Shown here piece after piece: positions 32,533 through 40,123 of a stretch of DNA of 64,000 bases. A program made the translations under genes and the position numbers. Below the pieces are notes generated by a model. It had not been told where the DNA came from, did not search any database, and worked only from the letters and a program-made list of their open reading frames with translations. Source of the DNA: Pseudomonas sp. Teo4 (GTDB lineage Bacteria > Pseudomonadota > Gammaproteobacteria > Pseudomonadales > Pseudomonadaceae); contig NZ_JAXCIL010000003.1 in assembly GCF_034387475.1 (NCBI RefSeq), positions 62,001 through 126,000 on the forward strand. The letters are read 5' to 3'. Position 1 is the first letter of the stretch. Each line of letters opens with the position of its first letter.

Positions 32533-32573
32533 AAAAAGCGAATAATATTTCAATAATACGTAAGCAATACTTA
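32533..32573 (-). promoter_or_regulatory. Promoter and LysR box of the glyA operon
   Basis: The minus-strand box TAAGTATTGCTTA (32561-32573; T-N11-A) is followed by an AT-rich stretch to 32533. Thirty of 33 bases from 32565 down to 32533 match the rightward promoter at 33562-33594. It lies in the interval between the divergent glyA operon and the LysR gene. Confidence 0.6.
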
Positions 32574-32610
32574 ATGATTTTCTGAGATGTCGCTTTTTAG
32601 GGGAAACTTG

Positions 32611-33510
32611 ATGGATATCAGTAAGTTGCGTGCCTTGAGAGAGCTTGCGGTACGTAAGACCATGGCAGCCGTTGCTGAAGCGATGCACGTATCGCCATCC
32701 GCTGTCTCCCAGCAGATTTCGCTGTTGGAGCAGGAGGTGGGGATCGATCTGGTAGAACGGCGCGGGAGAGGCGTAGATCTGACCATCGCTGGCAGAAAGC
32801 TCGTTGAGCGAGCCAATAGGATCTTTGAAGAGCTCGAATCCGCTAGGGCCGATATGGCCGAGTTGAAAAAGGTCGTGGCTGGAGACCTGAGGATTGCTGC
32901 ATTTCCCTCAGTTGCAGCAGCGTTGATGCCCAAGACAATTCAAACACTCCATGCCACTCATCCTCGCCTGGAGGTGCTGTTTGAGGAAATGGAGCCTGAG
33001 GAAGGGATGAATGCTCTGCGCAGTTGGCAGACAGATATTGCGCTGATCGATGACTTGAACGTACCACCCGGCCTGCTTGACCCCAGTATCGAAATCACAC
33101 CACTCATCGAAGACGTGTTCAACGTGATGATGTCGCCTGATCATCGCTTAGCAGTGATGGAGACTGTCACGTGGCAGGATCTTGAGCATGAAAACTGGGT
33201 GATGGATACAGCCTCCTCCACTTACACCAGGATGTTGACCGATGCTTGCCAGAAATCAGGGTACACGCCCAACATCATCGCGCGTTGCAAGGGATTCGAG
33301 GTTACCAGAGCGTTAGTTAGCGAGGGGTGCGCGATTGCCATACTCCCTGGACTTAGGGCTCGTAAAGATTTACAGGGCACACGAATTTGTCGACTGGAAC
33401 CAGAGATTCGGCGCCGCATATCCATTGCATTTCGCAAGGGTGAGAAGAGGAGCCCGGCGCTTCAGGTGTTCGTACAATGCCTAGAGCAACACGCGGCTGA
33501 GATTCGGTGA
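32611..33510 (+). CDS. LysR-type regulator of the serine/one-carbon island
   Basis: A 299-residue LysR protein. The N-terminal winged HTH (LRALRELAVRKTMAAVAEAM, SPSAVSQQISLLEQEVG) is followed by an effector domain. It is divergent from glyA across about 130 bp containing T-N11-A sites, the normal layout for a LysR activator. E. coli uses DsdC of the same family to activate dsdXA with D-serine, so a comparable role is likely, though effector identity cannot be read from sequence. ATG 32611 has GGGGAA upstream. Confidence 0.88.
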   Translation: MDISKLRALRELAVRKTMAAVAEAMHVSPSAVSQQISLLEQEVGIDLVERRGRGVDLTIAGRKLVERANRIFEELESARADMAELKKVVAGDLRIAAFPSVAAALMPKTIQTLHATHPRLEVLFEEMEPEEGMNALRSWQTDIALIDDLNVPPGLLDPSIEITPLIEDVFNVMMSPDHRLAVMETVTWQDLEHENWVMDTASSTYTRMLTDACQKSGYTPNIIARCKGFEVTRALVSEGCAIAILPGLRARKDLQGTRICRLEPEIRRRISIAFRKGEKRSPALQVFVQCLEQHAAEIR

Positions 33511-33553
33511 CCCCCCTAAAAATCAACATCATAGTGGCGTGTAGCCGCATTCG

Positions 33554-33594
33554 TAAGCTTAGCTTACGTAATATTGTAAAATTATTCGCTTTTT
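33554..33594 (+). promoter_or_regulatory. Rightward promoter duplicated from the glyA promoter
   Basis: The box TAAGC-TTA-GCTTA (33554-33566) lies in a perfect palindrome CGTAAGCT-T-AGCTTACG (33552-33568). A TAAAAT -10-like element follows. It matches the glyA promoter in 30 of 33 bases (33562-33594), so the same regulator probably acts here. Confidence 0.6.
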
Positions 33595-33732
33595 CTCTTT
33601 TTCTATAGGCGCTAGGTTGATCTCAACCGGGAGGAGACTCTCGGTTGGGCACACTCAATTGCTGATCCTGACATTCAGTAATTCGGTAGGTCTGACGGTG
33701 CTTCATATTTCGCCCCGGAAACGGGGCTTTTT
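33590..33732 (+). ncRNA. Candidate structured small RNA or leader
   Basis: The interval runs from the duplicated promoter to a strong terminator. It contains GGTTGA-TC-TCAACC, then AACCGGGAG-GAGA-CTCTCGGTT, then the terminator stem. No convincing ORF. It could be a small RNA controlled by the LysR protein or the leader of the broken binding-protein gene. I could not match it to a known riboswitch. Confidence 0.45.
33712..33732 (+). terminator. Rho-independent terminator
   Basis: GCCCCG-GAAA-CGGGGC followed by TTTTT. It lies about 165 bases before the amino-acid binding-protein fragment. Confidence 0.8.
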
Positions 33733-33898
33733 AAAAATAAAAAGAGGGCAGCCTATGCCACTTAAAAAATCTTCTGATTGTTTCTCTGGGCCGTAGTGGC
33801 CTGTCTGATGTTTTCTGCCTCTGAGAGTTGGTTGAGTACCTGCTAGAGCGTCATCGCTTGGGCGGAATGTCTGTGCTGCAATCCATGAGAGCAATAAC

Positions 33899-34249
33899 AT
33901 GAAAAATGAAAACAAGATCTTCAAAGTTGGCCTGACAGTCGCAGCACTGACGCTGAGTTCGATGATGTCAATGGGTGCCATGGCCGGTACGACGCTCGAC
34001 AATGTCAAGAAGAAGGGATTTGTTCAATGTGGTATCAGTGATGGCCTGCCAGGCTTCTCTTATACCGACCCCAAGGGTAATTTTCACGGATTCGATGTAG
34101 ATGTTTGCAGGGCTGTTGCTGCAGCCCTCTTTGGTGATGCAACCAAGGTCAAGTACACGCAGTTAACCACCAAGGAACGCTTCACGGCGCTGCAGTCTGG
34201 TGAGGTCGACCTTCTTTCACGAGATTGGAAACAATCGTATACAATATAA
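33899..34249 (+). pseudogene. Truncated periplasmic amino-acid binding protein (AapJ-type), N-terminal part
   Basis: The first about 107 residues match a glutamate/aspartate-type ABC binding protein: a signal peptide (VGLTVAALTLSSMMSMGAMA), then VQCGISDGLPGFSY, FDVDVCRAVAAALFGD and TKERFTALQSGEVDLLSR. After LSR the frame turns into unrelated sequence and stops at 34249. The break near 34221 is where the GC-rich catabolic block begins, so the rest of this transport operon was lost. The promoter at 33554 may once have driven it. Confidence 0.8.
34235..34247. promoter_or_regulatory. Putative GntR operator, copy 1
   Basis: TCGTATACAATAT upstream of the APC permease. It matches the site before the gntR remnant at 41770 in 12 of 13 bases, so it is a likely site of that FadR/FCD-type regulator. 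Confidence 0.55.
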
Positions 34250-34306
34250 AATAATGGGCCTTCCCCTTTGTTTAGCTGCCAAAAATAACTACAGGAAGCT
34301 GAAACG

Positions 34307-35788
34307 ATGAATCATACCCAGCAACCCGAGGTGCGCTCCGCCGATGCCCCAGCGCTCGGCGGCGGTAGCAACCACGGTCTGAAACGCAACACCCTCGGCG
34401 TTACGTCCATCGCCTGCTTCATCATCGCGGCGGCCTCGCCGATGACCAGCGTGGTCGCCGTCGTGCCGATCATGCTCAGCATCGGCAGCGGCGTCGGTTC
34501 GCCGGCGGCCTTCATTCTTGCTGCGTCGATCCTGATGCTGTTCGCCGTGGGCTACGTGGCCATGGCCCGGCATGTCAGCAATGCCGGTGCGCTCTATGCC
34601 TACGTGACCCTGGGCATGGGCCAGTTGACCGGCCTGGGCACGGCGGCCCTGACCATCTTTTCCTATACGGCGATCCAGGTCGGCCTCTATGGCGGCTTTG
34701 GCTTCTATGCGGCCGAGCTGATCCTCCAGGCCACCGGCGTGGCCGTGCCCTGGTGGCTGTGCGCAGCGGTGGCGGCGGCCGCCTGCCTGTACCTCGGCGT
34801 CAGTGGCGTGCATTCCGGCGCGCGGGTGCTGGGCTTCCTGATGAGCTTCGAATGCCTGCTGCTGTTCGTCCTGGCCGGCGGCATGCTGCTGAACAGCCCA
34901 GCCGAAACCTCGTTCAGCCTGGCGCCCTTCGCACCGTCGGCGTTGCTCAGCCCCGGCCTGGGCGTGGCCCTGATGTTCGCCTGCGTCACCTTCAGCGGCA
35001 TCGAGGGCAGCGCGATCTACAGCGAGGAAGCCCGCGACCCGAAACGCACCATTCCCCGCGCCACCTACTTTTCGGTGTTCTTCATGGCCGCCATCTACAG
35101 CGGCGTCACCTGGCTGATCATCTGCACCCTGGGCACCGATCACGCCGTGGAGATCGCCACCAAGGAGTCGGGCAACCTGGTGTTCCGGGTCAGCGACATG
35201 GTCCTGGGCGGCTGGGCCACCAGCTTCTTCAATATCTTCATCGTCACGGCGATCTTCGCGGCCATGGTGACCATCCACAACAACATCGCCCGCTACCTGT
35301 ACTCCCTGGGCCGCCAGCATCTGGTCTGGTCGCCGCTCGGCTACACCGGACGCAAGGCGCAGACCCCCTACGTCGCCTCGATCGTGCAGACCGTCAGTGC
35401 CGTGATCTGCGTCGGCTTCTTCGCGGTGATGGGCCTGGACCCGTACAACGTGCTGTACGCCAGCATGACCGGCATGGGCGCGATCGGCCTCGTCCTGGCG
35501 CAGACCATCGCTAGCATCGCCATCTTCGTGTTCTTCCGCCGCACCCGCTGCGACCAGCGCTTCTGGAATGCCTTCCTGGCCCCGCTGATCGCCGTCGCCG
35601 GCCTGTGCGTCTTCCTTTACTACGCGCTCAGCAGCGTGGAGCTGCTCCTGGGCCTCAGCGGCACCTGGGCTAACCTGCTGGCGGCGCTTGTGTTCATCGT
35701 GTTCGCCGCCGGCTGGGCCTACGGCTTCTACGTCAAGCGATGCCATCCAGCCAAGTACGAACGGATCAAGTCGGTGCTCTGCGAGTAA
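34307..35788 (+). CDS. APC-family amino acid/amine permease
   Basis: A 493-residue membrane protein with about 12-13 transmembrane segments. It begins GLKRNTLGVTSIACFIIAAASPMTSVV, the usual APC first helix pattern. FSGIEGSAIYSEEARDPKRTIPRATY is the consensus helix 6-loop region. It is the first gene of a rightward operon of dehydrogenases, so it probably imports their amine or amino acid substrate. The DNA is very GC-rich compared with the adjacent island. A GntR-type operator lies upstream. Confidence 0.85.
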   Translation: MNHTQQPEVRSADAPALGGGSNHGLKRNTLGVTSIACFIIAAASPMTSVVAVVPIMLSIGSGVGSPAAFILAASILMLFAVGYVAMARHVSNAGALYAYVTLGMGQLTGLGTAALTIFSYTAIQVGLYGGFGFYAAELILQATGVAVPWWLCAAVAAAACLYLGVSGVHSGARVLGFLMSFECLLLFVLAGGMLLNSPAETSFSLAPFAPSALLSPGLGVALMFACVTFSGIEGSAIYSEEARDPKRTIPRATYFSVFFMAAIYSGVTWLIICTLGTDHAVEIATKESGNLVFRVSDMVLGGWATSFFNIFIVTAIFAAMVTIHNNIARYLYSLGRQHLVWSPLGYTGRKAQTPYVASIVQTVSAVICVGFFAVMGLDPYNVLYASMTGMGAIGLVLAQTIASIAIFVFFRRTRCDQRFWNAFLAPLIAVAGLCVFLYYALSSVELLLGLSGTWANLLAALVFIVFAAGWAYGFYVKRCHPAKYERIKSVLCE

Positions 35789-35842
35789 CCCGGTCCAGCC
35801 ATGCCCGTGCGGCAGTCACCTATCCAGCAATGAGGAAACAGC

Positions 35843-37342
35843 ATGACCAACACTCTTCGCCCCAACTTCGCCGAGCGGGCCAAGGCCCAGCGCTTCCAGA
35901 CCAGGGCCTTTATCGATGGACGCTTCGTCGATGCCCTGGACGGAAAGACCTTCACTACCGTCAACCCGGCCAACGGTGAAGTCCTCACCCGCATCGCCGA
36001 GTGCGACGCGGCGGATGTCGAGGTGGCGGTAGCGGCCGCCAAGGCGGCGTTCGAGGACCGGCGCTGGGCCGGCCTGGCGCCGAAGGAGCGCAAGCGTGCG
36101 CTGTTGCGCCTGGCCGACCTGGTCGAGCAGCACGCCCAAGAGCTGGCCCTGATCGAAAGCCTGGACAACGGCAAGCCGGTAGACGACGCCCTGGCCGCTG
36201 ACCTGCCGGACGCCATCGAGACCCTGCGCTGGCACGCCGAGGCCATCGACAAGCTCTACGACCAGAGCTCGCCGACGCCCGGCGACCTGGTTTCGCTGGT
36301 GGTGCGTGAGCCGGTCGGCGTGGTCGGCGCGGTGATCCCGTGGAACTTCCCGCTGGTCATCCTGGCGATGAAAACCGCCCCGGCCCTGGCCGGCGGCAAC
36401 TCGCTGATCGTCAAGCCCGCCGAGCAGACCACCCTCAGCGCCCTGCGCTTCGCCGAACTGGTGGCCGAGGCCGGGATCCCGGCCGGCGTATTCAACATCG
36501 TCACCGGTTTCGGCGAGACCGTCGGCCAGGCCCTCGGTCGCCACCCGGACGTGGATTGCCTGAGCTTCACCGGCTCCACCGAAGTCGGCCGCTACTTCCT
36601 CAAGTACGCCGCCGAGTCCAACCTGAAGAAGGTCATCCTCGAACTGGGCGGCAAGAGCCCGGCCATCGTCATGGACGATGTCGATGACCTGCAGCCGATC
36701 GTCGAGCAACTGGCCATCGGCATTCTCTTCAGCCAGGGCGAAAACTGCAGCGCCGGTTCGCGCCTGCTGGTCCATGAGAAGGTCAAGGGCCGGCTGCTGG
36801 AAGCGCTGGTCGAGCACTTCAAGACCTGGACCGTCGGCGATCCGCTGGTCGAAGGCACGCGCATCGGTGCGCTGATCGACGAGAAGCACATGAACAACAT
36901 CCTCGGCTACATCAAGGCGGGCGTGGAGGAGGGTGGGCGGATCATCCTCGGCGGTCAGCGCATTCGCCAGGAGACCGGCGGCTACTACATCGAGCCGACC
37001 ATCTTCGACGACGTCAGCAACCAGATGACCATCGCCCGCGAAGAGATCTTCGGCCCGGTGCTTTCGGTGATCACCTTCTCCAGCGTCGAGGAGGCCATCG
37101 CCATTGCCAACGACACCCCCTATGGCCTGGCCGCATCGCTCTACACCAACAACCTGCACACCGCGCACAAGGTGTCCCGCGCCATCCGTGCCGGCACCGT
37201 GTCGGTCAACTGCTTCTCCGAAGGCGACCAGTCGGTGCCGTTCGGTGGCTTCAAGCAGTCCGGCTTCGGCGGTCGCGAAAAGTCGTTCCTGGCCCATGAC
37301 CAGTATTCCGAAGTGAAGACGATCTGGATCCAACTGAAATAA
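35843..37342 (+). CDS. NAD(P)-dependent aldehyde dehydrogenase
   Basis: A 499-residue member of the ALDH superfamily (PuuC/KauB-like gamma-glutamyl- or amino-aldehyde class). It has IPWNFPLVI (NAD site), ELGGKSPAIV (catalytic Glu) and FSQGENCSAGSR with Cys302. It follows the permease and precedes a GMC oxidoreductase, an arrangement suited to alcohol-to-acid oxidation of an imported amine or hydroxy compound. The exact substrate is not visible. Confidence 0.9.
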   Translation: MTNTLRPNFAERAKAQRFQTRAFIDGRFVDALDGKTFTTVNPANGEVLTRIAECDAADVEVAVAAAKAAFEDRRWAGLAPKERKRALLRLADLVEQHAQELALIESLDNGKPVDDALAADLPDAIETLRWHAEAIDKLYDQSSPTPGDLVSLVVREPVGVVGAVIPWNFPLVILAMKTAPALAGGNSLIVKPAEQTTLSALRFAELVAEAGIPAGVFNIVTGFGETVGQALGRHPDVDCLSFTGSTEVGRYFLKYAAESNLKKVILELGGKSPAIVMDDVDDLQPIVEQLAIGILFSQGENCSAGSRLLVHEKVKGRLLEALVEHFKTWTVGDPLVEGTRIGALIDEKHMNNILGYIKAGVEEGGRIILGGQRIRQETGGYYIEPTIFDDVSNQMTIAREEIFGPVLSVITFSSVEEAIAIANDTPYGLAASLYTNNLHTAHKVSRAIRAGTVSVNCFSEGDQSVPFGGFKQSGFGGREKSFLAHDQYSEVKTIWIQLK

Positions 37343-37355
37343 TGAGGCGCGGCAA

Positions 37356-39038
37356 ATGAGCAAGAACGAGTTCGATTACATCGTGGTCGGTGCCGGGTCG
37401 GCGGGGTGCGTGGTGGCCAACCGCCTCAGCGCCGAACGCACCACCCGGGTCCTGCTGCTGGAGGCCGGGCCGCGCCACGATAGCGTGATCCTGAAGATGC
37501 CCGCCGCCCTGGGCCTGCCCCTGGAAAGCAAGCGTTTCAACTGGGGCTTCAAGAGCGAGCCCGAGCCGGGCCTGAACGGCAACCGCAGCGACCAGCACCG
37601 TGGCCGGGTGCTTGGCGGTTCGTCGTCGATCAACGGCATGGTCTTCGTCCGCGGCAACCCGCTGGACTTCGACGGCTGGGCGGCGGCCGCGCTGCCCGAC
37701 TGGTCGTACAGCCACTGCCTGCCGTACTTCAAGAAGATGGAGACCTTCGACGGTGGCACGGACAACTTCCGTGGTGGTTCCGGGCCGCTACACGTGCACC
37801 GCTGCAAGGCCGACAACCCGCTGTACCAGGCCTTCCTCGGCGCCGGCCAGGACTACGGCCTGCGCCTGAACCCGGACCAGAACGGCGAGCGCCAGGAAGG
37901 AGTCAACGTGGCCCAGGCCTCGACCTACAAGGGCGAGCGCTGGAGCACCGCGCGTGGCTACCTGGACTCGGCCGCCGGGCGCGACAACCTGGTGGTGAAA
38001 AGCCGCGCCTTCGTCACCGGCCTGGTGTTCTCCGGCAAGGCCGCGGTCGGGGTGAAGTACGAGATCGATGGCGTCGAGCAGATCAGCCATGCCGCCAAGG
38101 AAGTGATCCTCAGTGCCGGTGCCTTCGGTTCGCCGCAGTTGCTGCTGCTCGCCGGCATCGGTGATCAGGACGAGCTCAAGGCCCTCGGCATCGAGCTGCG
38201 CCACCACTTGCCCGGGGTCGGCAAGAACCTGCAGGACCACGTGGCCGTGGCGATCCAGTATTCGACGCCCAAGCAGGGTGTGTCGCCGACCCGCGCGCTG
38301 TCGCCGCTCGGGCGGCTGTTCGTCGGGGCGCGCTGGATGGCCGCGCGCAGTGGCCTGGGGGCGTCCAACTACTTCGAGGTGGGGGCGTTCTTCCGTGGCA
38401 ACGACCAGGTCGAGTACGCCAACCTGGAGCACGAATTTCTCCCCATGGTGGGCGAGTTCTACCGCGGCAAGGCGCGCATCACCCCGGGCTTCCAGTACTT
38501 CACCAGCGTCATGCGCCCGGCCAGTCGTGGCAGCGTCACCCTGGCCTCGAAGGATCCCAAGGCCGATCCGCTGATCCGCCTGAACTTCCTCACCGCGCCG
38601 GGCGACCTGGAGCAACTGCGCGAAGGCCTGCGCAAGACCCGGGAAATGATCGCCCAGCGCTCCTGGGACGAACTGCGCGGCGAGGAGCTCAGCCCCGGCA
38701 AGCACCTGCAGAGCGATGCCGAGCTGGAAGCCTGGATCCGCGACAACGCCGGCACCACTTTCCACGCCTGTTCCACCTGCCGCATGGGGGTGGACGAGAT
38801 GGCGGTGGTCGACCATGACGGCCGCGTCCATGGCATCGACCGGCTGCGCATCGTCGACGCCTCGGTGTTCCCGGCGCTGACCACCGGCAACACCAACGCC
38901 CCGACCATCATGCTGGCGGAAAAACTGTCCGACCACATCCTCGGCCAGGTCGCTGCGCCGATGGAAGTGTCGGCCTGGCGCGAAGCGCTGGCGCCGGCCC
39001 TGGACAAACCCGGACTGCCTGCCGGCATGCCCCACTGA
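37356..39038 (+). CDS. GMC-family FAD oxidoreductase (choline-dehydrogenase-like)
   Basis: A 560-residue GMC enzyme. The N-terminal FDYIVVGAGSAGCVVANRLS binds FAD, GRVLGGSSSINGMVFVRGN is the GMC signature 1, and GSPQLLLLAGIGD is signature 2. HACSTCRMG and GNTNAPTIMLAEKLSDHIL are at the C terminus. Such enzymes oxidise alcohols (choline, fatty alcohols, hydroxylated amines). With the upstream aldehyde dehydrogenase it would perform two-step oxidation. Confidence 0.92.
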   Translation: MSKNEFDYIVVGAGSAGCVVANRLSAERTTRVLLLEAGPRHDSVILKMPAALGLPLESKRFNWGFKSEPEPGLNGNRSDQHRGRVLGGSSSINGMVFVRGNPLDFDGWAAAALPDWSYSHCLPYFKKMETFDGGTDNFRGGSGPLHVHRCKADNPLYQAFLGAGQDYGLRLNPDQNGERQEGVNVAQASTYKGERWSTARGYLDSAAGRDNLVVKSRAFVTGLVFSGKAAVGVKYEIDGVEQISHAAKEVILSAGAFGSPQLLLLAGIGDQDELKALGIELRHHLPGVGKNLQDHVAVAIQYSTPKQGVSPTRALSPLGRLFVGARWMAARSGLGASNYFEVGAFFRGNDQVEYANLEHEFLPMVGEFYRGKARITPGFQYFTSVMRPASRGSVTLASKDPKADPLIRLNFLTAPGDLEQLREGLRKTREMIAQRSWDELRGEELSPGKHLQSDAELEAWIRDNAGTTFHACSTCRMGVDEMAVVDHDGRVHGIDRLRIVDASVFPALTTGNTNAPTIMLAEKLSDHILGQVAAPMEVSAWREALAPALDKPGLPAGMPH

Positions 39039-39083
39039 CCCTGCCCCGGTCCGGCGGCGACCCGTTCGCCGCCGGACATCCTG

Positions 39084-40106
39084 ATGGAGAAACGACTTTT
39101 GGCGCGTCTTGCTTTGAGCGAGGTGGACAGCCTCGCCCGCGCGGTGCTCGAACTGCACGGTTTCAGTCGCGAACAGGCGCTTGCCGTGGCGCGGACCATG
39201 GTCTGCGGACAACGGGATGAGTGCGCTTCCCACGGCGTCTACCGCCTGCTGGTGTGCATCGCCACGCTGAAGGCCGGCAAGGTCGACCCGCGCGCCGAGC
39301 CGCAGGTGCATGACCATGCGCCGGGCAGTGTGCGGGTGGATGCCGCCGGTGGCTTTTCCCAGCTGGCTTTCGACCGCGGTGTACCGCTGCTGCGGCGCAA
39401 GGCGGTGGACAACGGCGTGGCGGCCCTGGTGATCAACCGCTGCGTGCACTTCTCGGCGCTGTGGGTCGAGATCGAGACCCTGACCGACCTCGGCCTGGTG
39501 ACCCTGGCCTGCAACCCGAGCCATGCCTGGGTCGCTCCGGCGGGCGGGCGCGGGCCGGTGTTCGGGACCAATCCGATCGCCTTCGGCTGGCCGCGCCCGG
39601 GCAAGGATCCGTTTGTCTTCGACATGGCCACCAGCGCCATTGCCCGTGGCGATATCGAGTTGCACCGGCGTGCCGGCAAACCGGTGCCGCTGGGCTGGGG
39701 CGTATCTGCCGACGGCGAGCCGACCACGTCGGCCGAGGCCGTGCTGCAGGGCGCCATGCTCACCTTCGGCGGGCACAAGGGCTCGGCCCTGGCGGCGATG
39801 ATCGAACTGCTGGCGGGGCCGCTGATCGGCGACCTGACCAGCGCCCAGTCGCTGGCCCACGACGCTGGTGCGGGAGCCTCGCCGTTCCATGGCGAGCTGA
39901 TCCTGGCCTTCGACCCCAGGCGCTTTCTTGGCGAGCGCTACGAGCATTACCTGCACAGCGCGGAAACCCTGTTCGACAGCATCGAGCAGCAGGGTGCCCG
40001 CCTGCCTTCCGCCCGGCGCTACGAGGCGCGTCGGCGCAGCCTGGCGCAGGGCGTCGAGATCAACGATGAACTGCTGGACGAACTGAACGCGCTACTGCAT
40101 CGGTAG
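39084..40106 (+). CDS. Ldh2/malate dehydrogenase-family oxidoreductase
   Basis: A 340-residue enzyme of the NAD(P)-dependent Ldh2/MdhII family. It has the catalytic HFSALWVEIE (His), GTNPIAFGWP and FDMATSAIARGDIE motifs and GHKGSALAAMIELLAGPLIG. Members include delta-1-pyrroline-2-carboxylate and delta-1-piperideine-2-carboxylate reductases as well as diketogulonate reductase. The adjacent semialdehyde dehydrogenase and broken enolase-superfamily gene make a proline-like or hydroxyproline route possible. Confidence 0.85.
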   Translation: MEKRLLARLALSEVDSLARAVLELHGFSREQALAVARTMVCGQRDECASHGVYRLLVCIATLKAGKVDPRAEPQVHDHAPGSVRVDAAGGFSQLAFDRGVPLLRRKAVDNGVAALVINRCVHFSALWVEIETLTDLGLVTLACNPSHAWVAPAGGRGPVFGTNPIAFGWPRPGKDPFVFDMATSAIARGDIELHRRAGKPVPLGWGVSADGEPTTSAEAVLQGAMLTFGGHKGSALAAMIELLAGPLIGDLTSAQSLAHDAGAGASPFHGELILAFDPRRFLGERYEHYLHSAETLFDSIEQQGARLPSARRYEARRRSLAQGVEINDELLDELNALLHR

Positions 40107-40123
40107 CGCCTGGAGAACATGTG

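Noticed and set aside
27766..32585. Rightward open frames opposite purU, dsdA and glyA (about 350 codons each)
   Set aside because: They mirror intact metabolic genes on the other strand and lack ribosome sites and family motifs.
33600..33720. Glycine, THF or other known riboswitch in the 33.6-kb leader
   Set aside because: I could not find the conserved core sequences of those classes; only generic hairpins are present.
34289..35746. Long leftward open frame opposite the APC permease (485 codons)
   Set aside because: It is the antisense of a clear permease gene in very GC-rich DNA; its product is low-complexity (E, H, D, G, R rich) and has no family features.
35816..39956. Very long leftward open frames opposite the aldehyde dehydrogenase, GMC and Ldh2 genes (515 and 722 codons)
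   Set aside because: These are GC-driven antisense frames of motif-complete enzymes; the proteins are repetitive and without domains.
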